Source: Hymenobacter sp. BT188
GTDB lineage: Bacteria; Bacteroidota; Bacteroidia; Cytophagales; Hymenobacteraceae
Assembly (NCBI RefSeq): GCF_014333585.1
Contig: NZ_JACSCW010000001.1
Location: 744,001-808,000 of the forward strand
Direction: 5' to 3'
DNA length: 64,000 nucleotides
The notes beneath the pieces are model-generated. The model was not told the DNA's origin and searched no databases. It saw only the letters and a program-made list of their open reading frames with translations. Positions 34,502 to 43,989 of this stretch are shown piece after piece (position 1 is the stretch's first letter; every line of letters begins with the position of its first letter). A program made the position numbers and the translations under genes.

Positions 34502-36040
34502 ATGTTACGCTACGCCTTTCTGTTTTTAGTTTTTCTCAACTGTATTAACGCGTCGGCCGCAGCACCTCCGGGGGGCAATTTTAATGTCCGCGACTACGGA
34601 GCCAAAGGTGACAGCGCCAGTCTTGATAGCGACGCGATAAACCGAACCATCGCCGCGGCGGCCAAAGCGGGTGGGGGCACGGTATACCTTCCGGCCGGCA
34701 CTTACCGCAGCTACTCCATCCGGCTGCAAAGCCGCATTTCGCTTTACCTAGATCAGGGAGCAACGCTGCTGGCGGCCACGCCGGTGGGCGACATCGGCTA
34801 CGACGTCCCGGAGCCGGGCGCGGGCAACAGCTTCCAGGGCTTTGGGCACAGTCACTGGCACAACAGCCTCATCTGGGGCGAAAACCTGACCGATATTTCC
34901 ATCCTTGGCCCCGGCACCATCTACGGCCACGGCCTGACGCGGGAGGGACCCCATCGGGCCCCGGTGGGCAATAAAGCCATTGCTTTGAAGCTCTGCCGCA
35001 ATGTGATACTCAAGGACTTTACAGTGCTCTTTGGGGGGCATTTTGCCCTGCTAGCCACCGGCGTCGACAACCTTACCATTGATAATCTGAAGATTGACAC
35101 CAACCGCGACGCGCTGGATATCGACTGCTGCCGCAACGTACGGATATCGAATTTCACCATCAACTCGCCCTGGGATGATGCTATTTGCCTGAAAAGCTCG
35201 TTTGCGCTGGGCTACGCTCGGGCCACGGAAAACGTCACGATTACCAACTGCCAGGTCAGCGGCTACGATCGGGGCACGTTGCTCAATGGCACCTACCAGC
35301 GCAAAGAAGCTCACCTGGTACCCGACAAGGAAGGCCCTACCGGCCGCATCAAATTCGGAACTGAGTCGAATGGCGGGTTTAAAAATATTGCCATCACCAA
35401 CTGCGTGTTTGAGTACTGCCGGGGGCTGGCGCTGGAAACCGTAGATGGTGGCCTGCTGGAAGACGTGACAATCAGCAATATCACCATGCGCGATGTCATT
35501 AACGCGCCAATTTTCCTGCGCTTGGGTGGGCGGCTGCGGGCTCCGGCCGGCACGGAGATAGGCAAGTTGCGCCGCATCAACATCAGCAACGTGAACGTCT
35601 ACAACGCCGATTCGCGATTCGCCACGCTCATAAGCGGTCTGCCGGGCAACGCCATTGAGGACGTACGGCTCAGTAATATCAATATCTGGTACAAGCCTCT
35701 GGAAGCGGCTGATGTCAGCAGTATACAGAACGTTGTGCCGGAGCACGAAAAGGACTACCCGGAGCCGCAAAAGTTCGGAATAATACCCGCCTACGGCTTT
35801 TTCATTCGGCACGTGAGGAACATTGAGCTGATCAATGTAAACGTGAGGTTTCTGGGTCAGGAAACACGCCCTGCGCTTATGCTCACGGATGTGCAGAACG
35901 CAACGCTGCGAAACGTATCGACCCAAAAGCCCCCCACGGCCTCTACGCTGGTCCTTAGCGACGTCAGCAACCTGACAATAGCCGACAGTGAGCACCTGAA
36001 AACCCAGAAGCTGCGCCAGGTAAAATCGAAGGCATTGTAA
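34502..36040 (+). CDS. Secreted GH28-family polygalacturonase/rhamnogalacturonase
   Basis: A 512 aa protein with a signal peptide (…CINASAAAPP). The mature part begins with NVRDYGAKGD, the usual start of the right-handed beta-helix in glycoside hydrolase family 28. The active-site region is present: TNRDALDID (about 200-208, NTD-like with Asp), SPWDDAICLKSS (about 222-233, Asp-Asp) and GRIKFGTES (about 281-289, the RIK motif). The canonical GHG motif is replaced by SGYDRGTLLNGT, which suggests a rhamnogalacturonan- or exo-type specificity rather than a plain endopolygalacturonase. It leads a cluster with a PL22-like propeller, a CBM9 protein and a convergent GH105 enzyme. Confidence 0.88.
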   Translation: MLRYAFLFLVFLNCINASAAAPPGGNFNVRDYGAKGDSASLDSDAINRTIAAAAKAGGGTVYLPAGTYRSYSIRLQSRISLYLDQGATLLAATPVGDIGYDVPEPGAGNSFQGFGHSHWHNSLIWGENLTDISILGPGTIYGHGLTREGPHRAPVGNKAIALKLCRNVILKDFTVLFGGHFALLATGVDNLTIDNLKIDTNRDALDIDCCRNVRISNFTINSPWDDAICLKSSFALGYARATENVTITNCQVSGYDRGTLLNGTYQRKEAHLVPDKEGPTGRIKFGTESNGGFKNIAITNCVFEYCRGLALETVDGGLLEDVTISNITMRDVINAPIFLRLGGRLRAPAGTEIGKLRRINISNVNVYNADSRFATLISGLPGNAIEDVRLSNINIWYKPLEAADVSSIQNVVPEHEKDYPEPQKFGIIPAYGFFIRHVRNIELINVNVRFLGQETRPALMLTDVQNATLRNVSTQKPPTASTLVLSDVSNLTIADSEHLKTQKLRQVKSKAL

Positions 36041-36061
36041 CGTAAAATTTGCCCCCCAACT

Positions 36062-37447
36062 ATGAAAACGTATGCTACGCTCGCCTTGCTCAGCTGTGCT
36101 GTTTTACTCACCGACGCGGCCCAGGCCCAGATTGGTCGGCGCTTTCCCTCAGAGCGCAAGGTGATAAAAGACCCCGTGACGGGCACCATGCTCACTTTCC
36201 TGACCAGCACCCCGGCCGGCGACTCCAAGATTTACCCCACCCACAATCAGTGGACTTCCGATGGGCAGTGGCTGATTTTTCGCTCGGGTAGGGTGGAGGG
36301 CGAAGCCATGGCGGTGAATGAGAAAACCGGCGACATGGTGCAGGTCACGGAAGGCGGCTACACGGGCATGCTGAACGTGGCCCGCAATGCCATGAAGCTC
36401 TATTTTATGCGGCGTCCGCCCGGCAAGTCTGCGCCCGAGAAAGAGGCTGCGGCGGGTCCGCCTGCGCCCGCGCCTCTGCAAATTGTGGAGGGAGACCTGG
36501 CCAAGCTGTTTGCCGACAGCCAGGCCGGCAAAGTGAAGTCGGCCAAAACCTACCAGCGAGTGTGCGGCACCACGCCGGCCGCCATTCAGGCCGGTGGAGA
36601 CATGGCCCTCGACGGTGATGAAGCCTGGGCTTACTTCCGCGTGGGTAAGGAGGAAGCCGCCCGACACCTGTCCCCCGAAACAAAGCTGGAACCCAACTTT
36701 GGCCCCCGCAACATGGGCGCTGGCCCCTCGGGCATTGCCGGCATGAACATCAAGACGGGCGCCATCAAGCACGTCGTGTCGGTGCCGTTTCAAATTGGGC
36801 ATATTCAAACCAATCCGTGGGTACCGGGCGAGCTGGTTTTTTGCTGGGAAACCGGCGGCAAGTCGCCCCAGCGCACCTGGACGGTGCTGGCCGACGGCAC
36901 TGGGCTGCGGCCCCTATACCCGGAGTCGGAGTACGAATGGGTGACGCATGAGGCAATCATCTCCAAAGATGAAACGGCCATGGCCATTATGGGCCACCGC
37001 AAAATACCGGCCGCTGCCACGGAGGTAGCTGCTGGCACGCCCGTGAGCGGTGCCAATCCGGGCCAGGAAGCCGCTTGGGGCCCATCCGGCACCCGCGAAA
37101 GACCAACCGGCCTGGCCATCGTCAACTTTCGCACCCGGGAAGTAATGATTGCCGGCCAAACCCCCAGCGGCAGCGGCCTCTGGCACGTAAGCGGCTCGCC
37201 CGATGGTCGCTGGGCCGTGGGCGACGACTTCGCCCGCAACGTCTACCTGATAGACCGTCACACGCGCGAAATGCTGCTGCTCTCCGCCGGCCACAAGCAA
37301 ACCGCCGCCGACCACCCGCACCCCACCATGAGCCCTGACGGCACCAAGATTGAGATTCAATCAGCTATGCTCTCGGAGGATAACCGCAGCATGAATATCT
37401 GCATCATTCCGGTGCCGGAGGAATGGTTGAAACGGCAGTATAAATGA
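36062..37447 (+). CDS. Secreted oligogalacturonate lyase-like (PL22/TolB-type) propeller
   Basis: A 461 aa protein with a signal peptide (MKTYATLALLSCAVLLTDAAQAQ). The mature sequence starts GRRFPSERKVIKDPVTGTML and continues with FLTSTPAGDSKIYPTHNQWT, close in layout to PL22 oligogalacturonide lyases and to TolB-like WD/propeller blades (SDGQWLIFRSGRVEG, SPDGRWAVGDD, SPDGTKIEIQS). It follows the GH28 gene by 21 bases, so both are one operon. Cleavage of oligogalacturonides to unsaturated products, which a GH105 enzyme could then process, is the likely role. An insertion rich in Pro and Ala (about residues 120-140) is unusual. The lyase assignment is less sure than the fold. Confidence 0.75.
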   Translation: MKTYATLALLSCAVLLTDAAQAQIGRRFPSERKVIKDPVTGTMLTFLTSTPAGDSKIYPTHNQWTSDGQWLIFRSGRVEGEAMAVNEKTGDMVQVTEGGYTGMLNVARNAMKLYFMRRPPGKSAPEKEAAAGPPAPAPLQIVEGDLAKLFADSQAGKVKSAKTYQRVCGTTPAAIQAGGDMALDGDEAWAYFRVGKEEAARHLSPETKLEPNFGPRNMGAGPSGIAGMNIKTGAIKHVVSVPFQIGHIQTNPWVPGELVFCWETGGKSPQRTWTVLADGTGLRPLYPESEYEWVTHEAIISKDETAMAIMGHRKIPAAATEVAAGTPVSGANPGQEAAWGPSGTRERPTGLAIVNFRTREVMIAGQTPSGSGLWHVSGSPDGRWAVGDDFARNVYLIDRHTREMLLLSAGHKQTAADHPHPTMSPDGTKIEIQSAMLSEDNRSMNICIIPVPEEWLKRQYK

Positions 37448-37481
37448 GTCTGGGGGGCTTTTTTTGTATAGTTTAAAAGGC

Positions 37482-37514
37482 CGTCATGCAGAGCAGCGCG
37501 AAGCATCTCGCGTG
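37482..37514. repeat. Half copy of the GTCATGC…AAGCATCTCGC intergenic repeat
   Basis: The left arm of hairpin family A (GTCATGCAGAGC…GAAGCATCTCGC, about 30 bases) appears alone between the PL22-like and CBM9 genes. No matching right arm follows within the gap, so it is a decayed or truncated unit. Full copies lie at 49013, 58951 and 61625. Confidence 0.7.
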
Positions 37515-37645
37515 CTGACGCTGGAGAACTATATACTGACAAACTTATACCGTGGCAGTGCCAGCACTGGCTAAAATTTCCATTGGCAACAAGGTGCTCA
37601 AAACGGCCTGGGTATTGAGTTGGAAAGACTAACGAAGCGGGTGCT

Positions 37646-38752
37646 ATGAAAATACGGTACAGTAAAATCATTGCCTATGCTGCGAAAAAAGCTGGCCTGG
37701 CGCTACTCCTATGCAGCCTGAGCACCGGAGTTTTCGCGCAGGAAGATCGGGGCTACAAAGTCTACCAGTTTCCGGCCAACATGATTCCCCGCATCGATGG
37801 CCAGACCGATGACTGGAACAGCTTCCCCAGCGAGTACATCGTGGGGACCGACCAGCTCTGGGACGATTCCAAACGCTACCCCAAGCCCGACGCTACCAAC
37901 CTCGACATCAAGGTGCGTGTGGCGTGGGTGAAGAGCCTGAATCGGCTTTATTTCTTGTACGAAGCCTACGATGACTATTGGGATTTCTCCCAACCCGGTC
38001 TGCACAACGATACGTTTGAAATTATAGTTGATGGCGACTTATCCGGTGGGCCGCTCATTGCCGAGCACCACCCCAACCAGGATTTGCCGCTGATGGAGCG
38101 GTACTTTGCCTTCCATGGCGTGCACGCCCAGAACTACCACATTTTCACGCCGGCTGTGGGCAAAGACTGGGCGCTGGCCTGGGGCAGTCAGCCCTGGATT
38201 AAACAGCTACCCTACGCCAACATCGCCTATTCCTATGATTTCAAGCCCGGACAGCCCGGTAAGCTGATTGCCGAGTTCTGGATTACGCCCTTCGATTACG
38301 CCGGGGCCGAAGGACCCGCGCGGGCCGTAGAATCGGTGCTGACCGATAACAAGAAAATTGGTCTCACTTGGGCGGTGATTGACTATGACGACGTAAACGA
38401 CGAGCGTAAAAAAGGCTTTTGGAACCTGTCGAAAAACCACACAATGTACGGCAACTCCAGCCTGGGGACCATTTTTACGCTCCTGCCGCTAGCCGAGAAG
38501 TATCAGCCCAAATTAGAAGCTGAGTGGTCATTCAGCGTGACCAATATAGCGCAGCGGCAGGTGACATTCACGGACGAGAGCCGCGGCAGCATCAAGCGCT
38601 GGTACTGGGATTTTGGTGACGGCACTACGTCCAAGGAGCAAAGCCCGGTACACCGCTACAAGGAAGCCGGCAAGTATATGGTCGTCCTGAACGTGGAAGG
38701 ACCAGATGGTAAATCCCGCATGGCAAAGGTGTGGGATGTAGCGGTAAAATAG
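37646..38752 (+). CDS. Secreted CBM9-like plus PKD domain protein
   Basis: A 368 aa protein. A signal peptide ends near GVFAQ (residue 35). Residues about 45-280 look like a DOMON/CBM9-type sandwich: it starts PRIDGQTDDWNSFPSEYIVG, has VRVAWVKSLNRLYFLYEAYD and NDTFEIIVDGDLSGG, as in CBM9 modules at enzyme ends. The last 85 residues are a PKD domain with the WYWDFGDGTTSKEQSPVHRY signature. No catalytic domain is present, so it is probably a glycan-binding surface or periplasmic protein helping the pectin enzymes around it. A hairpin terminator follows directly. Confidence 0.82.
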   Translation: MKIRYSKIIAYAAKKAGLALLLCSLSTGVFAQEDRGYKVYQFPANMIPRIDGQTDDWNSFPSEYIVGTDQLWDDSKRYPKPDATNLDIKVRVAWVKSLNRLYFLYEAYDDYWDFSQPGLHNDTFEIIVDGDLSGGPLIAEHHPNQDLPLMERYFAFHGVHAQNYHIFTPAVGKDWALAWGSQPWIKQLPYANIAYSYDFKPGQPGKLIAEFWITPFDYAGAEGPARAVESVLTDNKKIGLTWAVIDYDDVNDERKKGFWNLSKNHTMYGNSSLGTIFTLLPLAEKYQPKLEAEWSFSVTNIAQRQVTFTDESRGSIKRWYWDFGDGTTSKEQSPVHRYKEAGKYMVVLNVEGPDGKSRMAKVWDVAVK

Positions 38753-38783
38753 AGAGGTAGCTGAACGTCGTTCAGCTACCTCT
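38753..38783. terminator. Bidirectional hairpin terminator between convergent genes
   Basis: AGAGGTAGCTGAAC (38753-38766) pairs with GTTCAGCTACCTCT (38770-38783) over a three-base loop. It begins one base after the CBM9-PKD stop and lies 32 bases past the GH105 stop on the other strand, so it can end both transcripts. Confidence 0.85.
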
Positions 38784-38814
38784 CATATTCAGTCGGTTGA
38801 GGATAAAAGCCTCC

Positions 38815-40179
38815 CTACTTCAACGTCTGCACCGAACTGTCATTGATGCCATACGGGTGCTGCTTGAGGAGCTGAATCGTTTCGGCACCGGCCAGCAGTA
38901 CGGGGCCGTAGCCATGGGCCGCGTACAGATTCACGGGGCGGTAATAGTAAAAAGCTGGATCGAAGCCCATGCCGGTGCCGACGCAGGTTCCTTCTACCTG
39001 GCCTTGGGCATTCACTTTAGTGCTGACCGCGTTCCAAGCCAATAAAGCCATGGGACCGTAGGCTTTCGCGTCGAGCCAGCCCTGGTTGATGGCGTGGGCA
39101 ATGGCGTAGGCGTAGATGGCGGTGGCGGAGGTTTCGAGGTAGGAGTCGGGGCGGTCGAGGAGCTGGTGCCAGAAGCCGCTGCCGGCTTGTTGGGCGGCAA
39201 GGCCGCGGGCGTGGGCGCGCAACAGCTCCAGCACGGCCGGGCGGCCGGGATGGTCGGCGGGCAATACGTCGAGCAATTCAACCTTAGTCAGCAACGCCCA
39301 ACCGTTGGCGCGGGCCCAGTGAAACTCCGGATGAACCGTCATTTCCTGCACCCAGCCATGCATGTACAGCCCTTTCGACTTATTGAACATGCGGGGGGCA
39401 AATTGGGTCACCTGCTTCACGGCCTCATCGTAGTAGCGCCGCTCGCCGGTGAGCTTGCCCATCTGGGCCAGGGCCGGAACACTCATGTACAAATCGTCGA
39501 GCCAGAGCGTATTGGGTTGCGGCCGGTTGCGGGCCAGGGTGCCATCGGCTAGGCGAAACTCCTTGGTCATGATGAAGTCCATGAAGTTGTTGATCATGGG
39601 GCGCAAGTCGGCCGAAGCGTTGGCGCGCTGGGTCTTAATCATGGCCGCGCACAGCGAGCCGGCATCGTCCAAAGCCTTGGGGTACAGCACCGAGCGCATG
39701 GGCGTGGCGGCCTCAGGGTTGGCTTTTTGGTAGGCACTGAAGTAGGAACTCAGCTCGCCCAGAAACTTCAGGCAGCTAACCGTATAGGCGGCGTATTTGG
39801 GGTCGCCGGTGGTTTCGCTGGCCCGCAGCATGCCCGCGTACGTTACGCCCCACTCGTAGCTGGTGAGGCGGAAGTCACCGGGCCGTATGTTGGCGTCAGC
39901 GTTGAACTTGCGCCGGTCGGTGATGAGGGCGTTCGTCTTTTTATCGACCAGCTCGGCGGGCGTGGCGGTGTTCAGGTAGTTATATATGCGGTCGAGCACC
40001 AGCTTTACTTCCTCGGCTTTCACCTGCCCATAGGGTATCGGGTAATCAGGCTTGAGTAGGTGCAGAGGCGTGGTGGTGTCGTTGGTCTTGGGCAGGATAG
40101 TTTGCGCCAGCAACGGCGCGGCGCTCAGCAACAACGCCAACAGGGGCAGCTTTCGGGAAAGCGTAGAAGAAAGGCTCAT
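38815..40179 (-). CDS. Secreted GH105 unsaturated rhamnogalacturonyl hydrolase
   Basis: Start 40179 (MSLSSTLSRKLPLLALLLSA) gives a signal peptide ending at LLAQ. The 454 aa protein has the (alpha/alpha)6 pattern of family 105: LTSYEWGVTYAGMLRASETT near the N-terminal active-site helix, LADGTLARNRPQPNTLWLDD with the conserved Trp-Leu-Asp-Asp, and MFNKSKGLYMHGWVQEMTVH then WARANGWALLTKVELLDVLP, which hold the catalytic Asp/His/Trp region. The enzyme removes the 4,5-unsaturated galacturonyl end left by lyases. It is convergent with the GH28-PL22-CBM9 operon and completes a pectin/rhamnogalacturonan pathway. Confidence 0.9.
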   Translation of the reverse strand: MSLSSTLSRKLPLLALLLSAAPLLAQTILPKTNDTTTPLHLLKPDYPIPYGQVKAEEVKLVLDRIYNYLNTATPAELVDKKTNALITDRRKFNADANIRPGDFRLTSYEWGVTYAGMLRASETTGDPKYAAYTVSCLKFLGELSSYFSAYQKANPEAATPMRSVLYPKALDDAGSLCAAMIKTQRANASADLRPMINNFMDFIMTKEFRLADGTLARNRPQPNTLWLDDLYMSVPALAQMGKLTGERRYYDEAVKQVTQFAPRMFNKSKGLYMHGWVQEMTVHPEFHWARANGWALLTKVELLDVLPADHPGRPAVLELLRAHARGLAAQQAGSGFWHQLLDRPDSYLETSATAIYAYAIAHAINQGWLDAKAYGPMALLAWNAVSTKVNAQGQVEGTCVGTGMGFDPAFYYYRPVNLYAAHGYGPVLLAGAETIQLLKQHPYGINDSSVQTLK

Positions 40180-40513
40180 GCAGTTTGGGAAAGCAGATAG
40201 CGGAAGAAAAAACCGATTGTTTTGCATTGCTCTGATAACATCCCAACGAAGCCTGGCCAGGCAGGCACGGTCAATTGCAGCTGCCTGGGGGGGGGGTTAA
40301 CCCAGAGAATGCACTACTGCCGCAGGATAGACAAGAAATACCGGCTAACATACCTGCACCGTACTGTCGCTGCAGATTGGGTCTATCCTGCGGGCACATA
40401 TTATATGTGCTTTGGTTAAAGCGGAGGGAGAAAAAGACGTACTTATATTGAGGTGCAATCTTCAAGCAGTCCCACCTAGTCACCTTCAAAAGCCCCCCAG
40501 CCGTTCTACTCCC
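40180..40513. other. Divergent promoter region between GH105 and GAF genes
   Basis: About 330 bases between divergent genes. It contains a run of ten Gs (about 40287-40296) followed by TTAACCC, and a G6C-motif copy in C orientation at 40492-40498, 16 bases before the GAF start. No gene or RNA was recognised. Confidence 0.4.
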
Positions 40514-41044
40514 ATGACTACAATCTCACTAAATGAACTGGCAGGGGTGCTGGCAACCAATACCCAGCCTGCTGAACGCCTGCAGCGTGCCCTCGATCTA
40601 GTAGGGCCACATCTGCGTGTGGACCGGTGTTTTCTCTACGTGCGCGACCCGGCGCAGGGGCGTGGCCGCATTGCCTTTGTGTGGCGCAAGAATGCGGATG
40701 TGCCCGATCCGCGCCACGACTGGCAGAATGATACCGACGACTTGCCCCAGGAAGATCCACTGTTTCGGGCTGCGCTGGCTGCCCAGCCGTCGGTTTACGT
40801 CGAAGATGTCACTCAGGCGGGCCCGGAAGTTCTCAACCAGGACTTTGAGCGGCGCACCTTCGGCCACCGCGCCCTGGTGCACGCCCATATTATAGGAGAT
40901 GAGCAGCTGTGGGGCATTCTGCAGCCCTGCGTATTCGATGCCCCGCGGCCCTGGACGCTGGCTGATCGGGAGTACATTGAAGGTGCCGTTCCCCTGTTGC
41001 TGCCTGTCATTCAGGACTATATACGCTCGCTAGGCAGGGTGTAG
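40514..41044 (+). CDS. Stand-alone GAF-domain protein
   Basis: A 176 aa cytoplasmic protein made almost entirely of one GAF domain. The N-terminal helix leads into LDLVGPHLRVDRCFLYVRDP (the classic opening), VWRKNADVPDPRHDW, then FGHRALVHAHIIGDEQLWGI with the core strand, and a C-terminal helix that closes the domain. Cys47 in VDRCFLYV could bind a chromophore or sense redox, but this cannot be judged. There is no kinase, cyclase or HTH domain, so it would have to act through a partner. It is convergent with the GH63 gene, with only seven bases between stops. Confidence 0.82.
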   Translation: MTTISLNELAGVLATNTQPAERLQRALDLVGPHLRVDRCFLYVRDPAQGRGRIAFVWRKNADVPDPRHDWQNDTDDLPQEDPLFRAALAAQPSVYVEDVTQAGPEVLNQDFERRTFGHRALVHAHIIGDEQLWGILQPCVFDAPRPWTLADREYIEGAVPLLLPVIQDYIRSLGRV

Positions 41045-41051
41045 CCATATG

Positions 41052-43682
41052 TTAGGCGCGTGGCTGCAATAGCTTCGCAATGAGGCCCGTCCAGCCCGTT
41101 TGGTGGCTGGCGCCTAATCCCTGGCCGGTGTCGCCGTGGAAGTACTCGTGGAAGAGCAGGTAGTCGCGGAAGTGCGGATCCTGTTGCAGGCGAGTGTCCG
41201 AGCCCAGGGCTGGACGGATGCCCGCTTCGTTGCGCAAAAAAAGCTGGGTAAGGCGCGCACTCAATGCATCAGCAATTTGAAGCAGAGTGCAGTACTGGCC
41301 CGATCTGGTAGGGTATTCCACTTGAAAATCGTCGCCATAGTAGTGGTGGAAGCGCTGCAACGACTCGATGATGAGGAAGTTGATCGGCAGCCAAATTGGC
41401 CCCCGCCAGTTGGAGTTGCCCCCATACATGTCCGAGGTTGACTCGCCCGCCTCGTAGCTCACTGTCAGGTCCTGACCGGCGCAGTGAAACTCATAGGGGT
41501 GATCCAAGTGGTAGCGTGACAGGGAGCGGATGCCGTACTCTGACAGAAACTCCGCTTCATCCAGAGCCCGGGCCAGCAGGCACTTCATGCGGTGGCCGCG
41601 CAGCAGGGAGAGCAAGTGCGTAGCCTGCTGGCCCGGCTCCTGCCAGCGCGACACCAGACTGGCCAATTGGGGCCGATTTTCCAAGAACCAACGGAGCCGG
41701 GTCCCAAACTGAGGTAAGGATTGGAGGAGCTCGTCGTCCAGCACTTCCACCGCAAACAGGGGAATAAGGCCGACCAGGGAGCGGGTTTTCAGCAGTTGCA
41801 GGCCGTTGCCGGGGGTGTGGAGGGCATCGTAGTAAAACTCGTCCTCCTCGTCCCAAAGGTCCTTATGGGCTTGGTCCATGTTGGTCATGGCGCCGGCGAT
41901 GTAAAGGAAATGCTCGAAGAACTTGCTGGCTAGATCCTGATAAATCGGGTTGGTGCGGGCCAGCTCCAGGGCCATGCGCATCATGTTGAGGGCGTACATG
42001 GCCATCCAGCTGGTGGCGTCGGCCTGTTCGAGGCTGCTGCCCCCCGGCAACGGGGCCGAGCGGTCGAACAAACCAATGTTATCGAGCCCCAAAAAGCCCC
42101 CCTCAAAGATGTTGCGGCCGCTGCGGTCCTTGCGGTTCACCCACCAAGTAAAGTTGAGCAGCAGGCGGTGAAACACCGTGGCCAGAAAGTCGGTGTCGCC
42201 GGGGCCGCCGCTGTGCTTCTGACACATCTTGTACACGCGCCAGGTGGCCCAGGCGTGCACGGGCGGATTCACGTCGCTCAGGTTCCATTCGTAGGCTGGC
42301 AGCTGGCCGTTGGGGTGCATGTACCAGTCCTGACAAAGCAGGCGCAGCTGGCGCTTGGCAAACTCGGGGTCTAGCTGGGCCAGGGGCAGGCAGTGAAAAG
42401 CGAGGTCCCAGGCCGCGTACCACGGGTACTCCCACTTGTCGGGCATCGAGATGATGTCGGCATTGTTCAGGTGCGGCCAGCACGCGTTGCGGCCATGTTG
42501 GCGCTGGGCGGGTGGGGGAGGCGTGGCCGGGTCGCCTTCCAGCCACTGCGGCACGTCGTAATAATAAAACTGTTTGCTCCAAAGCATACCGGCAAAGGCC
42601 TGCCGCTGCACCCGGCGGGCGTCGGCACTCGGTAAGGCAGCCTGCACGACGGCGTAATACTGGTCGGCTTCCTGGCGCCGCTGTTGCAGGAGCTGATCAA
42701 AGTCAGCGAAAGGTTGCGTTTGCCCAGTCGGCCCCAACCGTACGCGCACCGACTGCGAGGCTCCGGCCGGAATGGTAAGCGGGTAGTGGGCCGCCGCCTT
42801 GGTGCCTACCTGGGCCGGGTTGATAGTGGCCGCTCCGTGCACCAAGTAATCGTTGATGCCATCCTTGAAATGCGCGGTTGGCGCCGTGGGGGGCGTTTTA
42901 TAGAGGCGCTGGGTGTTTGTTTCGTTGTCGCAGAACAGCAGCGTCGGGTCCTGGTCGCAGTACAGGCACATCTCGTCCAGCTTTTGATGGTGCACCGCAA
43001 TGGTGCCGCCCGCCGGGTTGGCCGCCAATTGGGGGCGGTAGTCATCTAGGCCCCAGGCCCAGGTATTTCGAAACCAGAGCTGGGGCAGCACGTGCACGGT
43101 GGCTGCTACGGGCCCCCGATTGTGCACCGTGATTTGGAGCAGGATGTCATCGGGGGCAGCTTTGGCGTACTCAATGGACACGTCGAAATAACGATTCTCG
43201 TGAAAAGCCTCCGTGTCGAGCAGCTCAAACTCGGGCTCGTGGCGACCCCGGCGGGCGTTTTCCTGCACCAGCAACTCGTAGGGAAAGGCCTGCTGCGGAT
43301 ACTTGTACAGCTGCTGCATGTACGAGTGCGTAGGCACGTTGTCGAGGTAGTAGTACACTTCCTTGACGTCCTCGCCGTGGTTGCCCTCCGGGCCGCTCAG
43401 CCCAAACAGGCGCTCTTTCAGAATGGGGTCCTGCCCATTCCACAAACCTACGGCGAGGCAGAGCAGCTGCTGGTCATCGGAAACGCCCCCCAGCCCGTCT
43501 TCTCCCCAGCGATAGGCGAAGGAGCGGGCCATATCGTGGGTGCAGTATTGCCAGGCCTGGCCGTCGGCCGAATAATCTTCGCGCACCGTGCCCCACTGGC
43601 GCTCCGATAAATAAGGCCCCCAGCGGCGCCAGGGGGCGCGGGCCGTCAGGGACGCTGCCAATCGTTCGTGTTCAGCCGTCAT
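41052..43682 (-). CDS. GH63-like (mannosyl-oligosaccharide glucosidase type) glycosidase
   Basis: An 876 aa protein without a signal peptide, so probably cytoplasmic. It opens with RRWGPYLSERQWGTVREDYS and SFAYRWGEDGLGGVSDDQQL, a signature of bacterial GH63-related proteins. The C-terminal (alpha/alpha)6 domain has WPHLNNADIISMPDKWEYPW, WNLSDVNPPVHAWATWRVYK and SNWRGPIWLPINFLIIESLQ, matching the conserved Trp/Asp/Glu-rich regions around the active site. It should release glucose or another sugar from an alpha-linked oligosaccharide, perhaps a compatible solute such as glucosylglycerate. The substrate is not fixed by sequence. Confidence 0.85.
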   Translation of the reverse strand: MTAEHERLAASLTARAPWRRWGPYLSERQWGTVREDYSADGQAWQYCTHDMARSFAYRWGEDGLGGVSDDQQLLCLAVGLWNGQDPILKERLFGLSGPEGNHGEDVKEVYYYLDNVPTHSYMQQLYKYPQQAFPYELLVQENARRGRHEPEFELLDTEAFHENRYFDVSIEYAKAAPDDILLQITVHNRGPVAATVHVLPQLWFRNTWAWGLDDYRPQLAANPAGGTIAVHHQKLDEMCLYCDQDPTLLFCDNETNTQRLYKTPPTAPTAHFKDGINDYLVHGAATINPAQVGTKAAAHYPLTIPAGASQSVRVRLGPTGQTQPFADFDQLLQQRRQEADQYYAVVQAALPSADARRVQRQAFAGMLWSKQFYYYDVPQWLEGDPATPPPPAQRQHGRNACWPHLNNADIISMPDKWEYPWYAAWDLAFHCLPLAQLDPEFAKRQLRLLCQDWYMHPNGQLPAYEWNLSDVNPPVHAWATWRVYKMCQKHSGGPGDTDFLATVFHRLLLNFTWWVNRKDRSGRNIFEGGFLGLDNIGLFDRSAPLPGGSSLEQADATSWMAMYALNMMRMALELARTNPIYQDLASKFFEHFLYIAGAMTNMDQAHKDLWDEEDEFYYDALHTPGNGLQLLKTRSLVGLIPLFAVEVLDDELLQSLPQFGTRLRWFLENRPQLASLVSRWQEPGQQATHLLSLLRGHRMKCLLARALDEAEFLSEYGIRSLSRYHLDHPYEFHCAGQDLTVSYEAGESTSDMYGGNSNWRGPIWLPINFLIIESLQRFHHYYGDDFQVEYPTRSGQYCTLLQIADALSARLTQLFLRNEAGIRPALGSDTRLQQDPHFRDYLLFHEYFHGDTGQGLGASHQTGWTGLIAKLLQPRA

Positions 43683-43989
43683 ACGGATATAAGAAGCGTG
43701 CTGAAGGAAAGTTAGAAACAGTCTGAGGAAATCCTGGGCAGGGTGAATGTAGGTAAAAGGCCGTGTTTCTGGGCTCTAACTCCATTATACGCTTTTTACG
43801 GCGCTCGAGCGGACTGGGAGCGGACGAAGAATTAGCTACCGCGCCAACTAGGAGACTACTGTTCCAAGCCCGCCCTGCGAGTCTTCTAGCTGAGTATCAG
43901 GGTAAACTATTAGAGATGAACTCCAATGATTTGCCTTTTTATTCTTATCTTATAATGACTTTCCCTCCCCATTCTCTGAGCCCCACCCT
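43683..43989. other. Divergent upstream region of GH63-like and four-helix sensor genes
   Basis: About 300 bases, rather A/T-rich in its right part (TTTTTATTCTTATCTTATAATGAC near 43934-43957), which may hold a promoter for the sensor gene. A short open frame at 43763-43993 has no recognisable domain and is not called. Confidence 0.4.

Noticed and set aside
37452..37465. GGGGGGCTTTTTTT as a terminator after the PL22-like gene
   Set aside because: No stem precedes the T-run. The same word occurs inside genes, so it belongs to the iterated motif.
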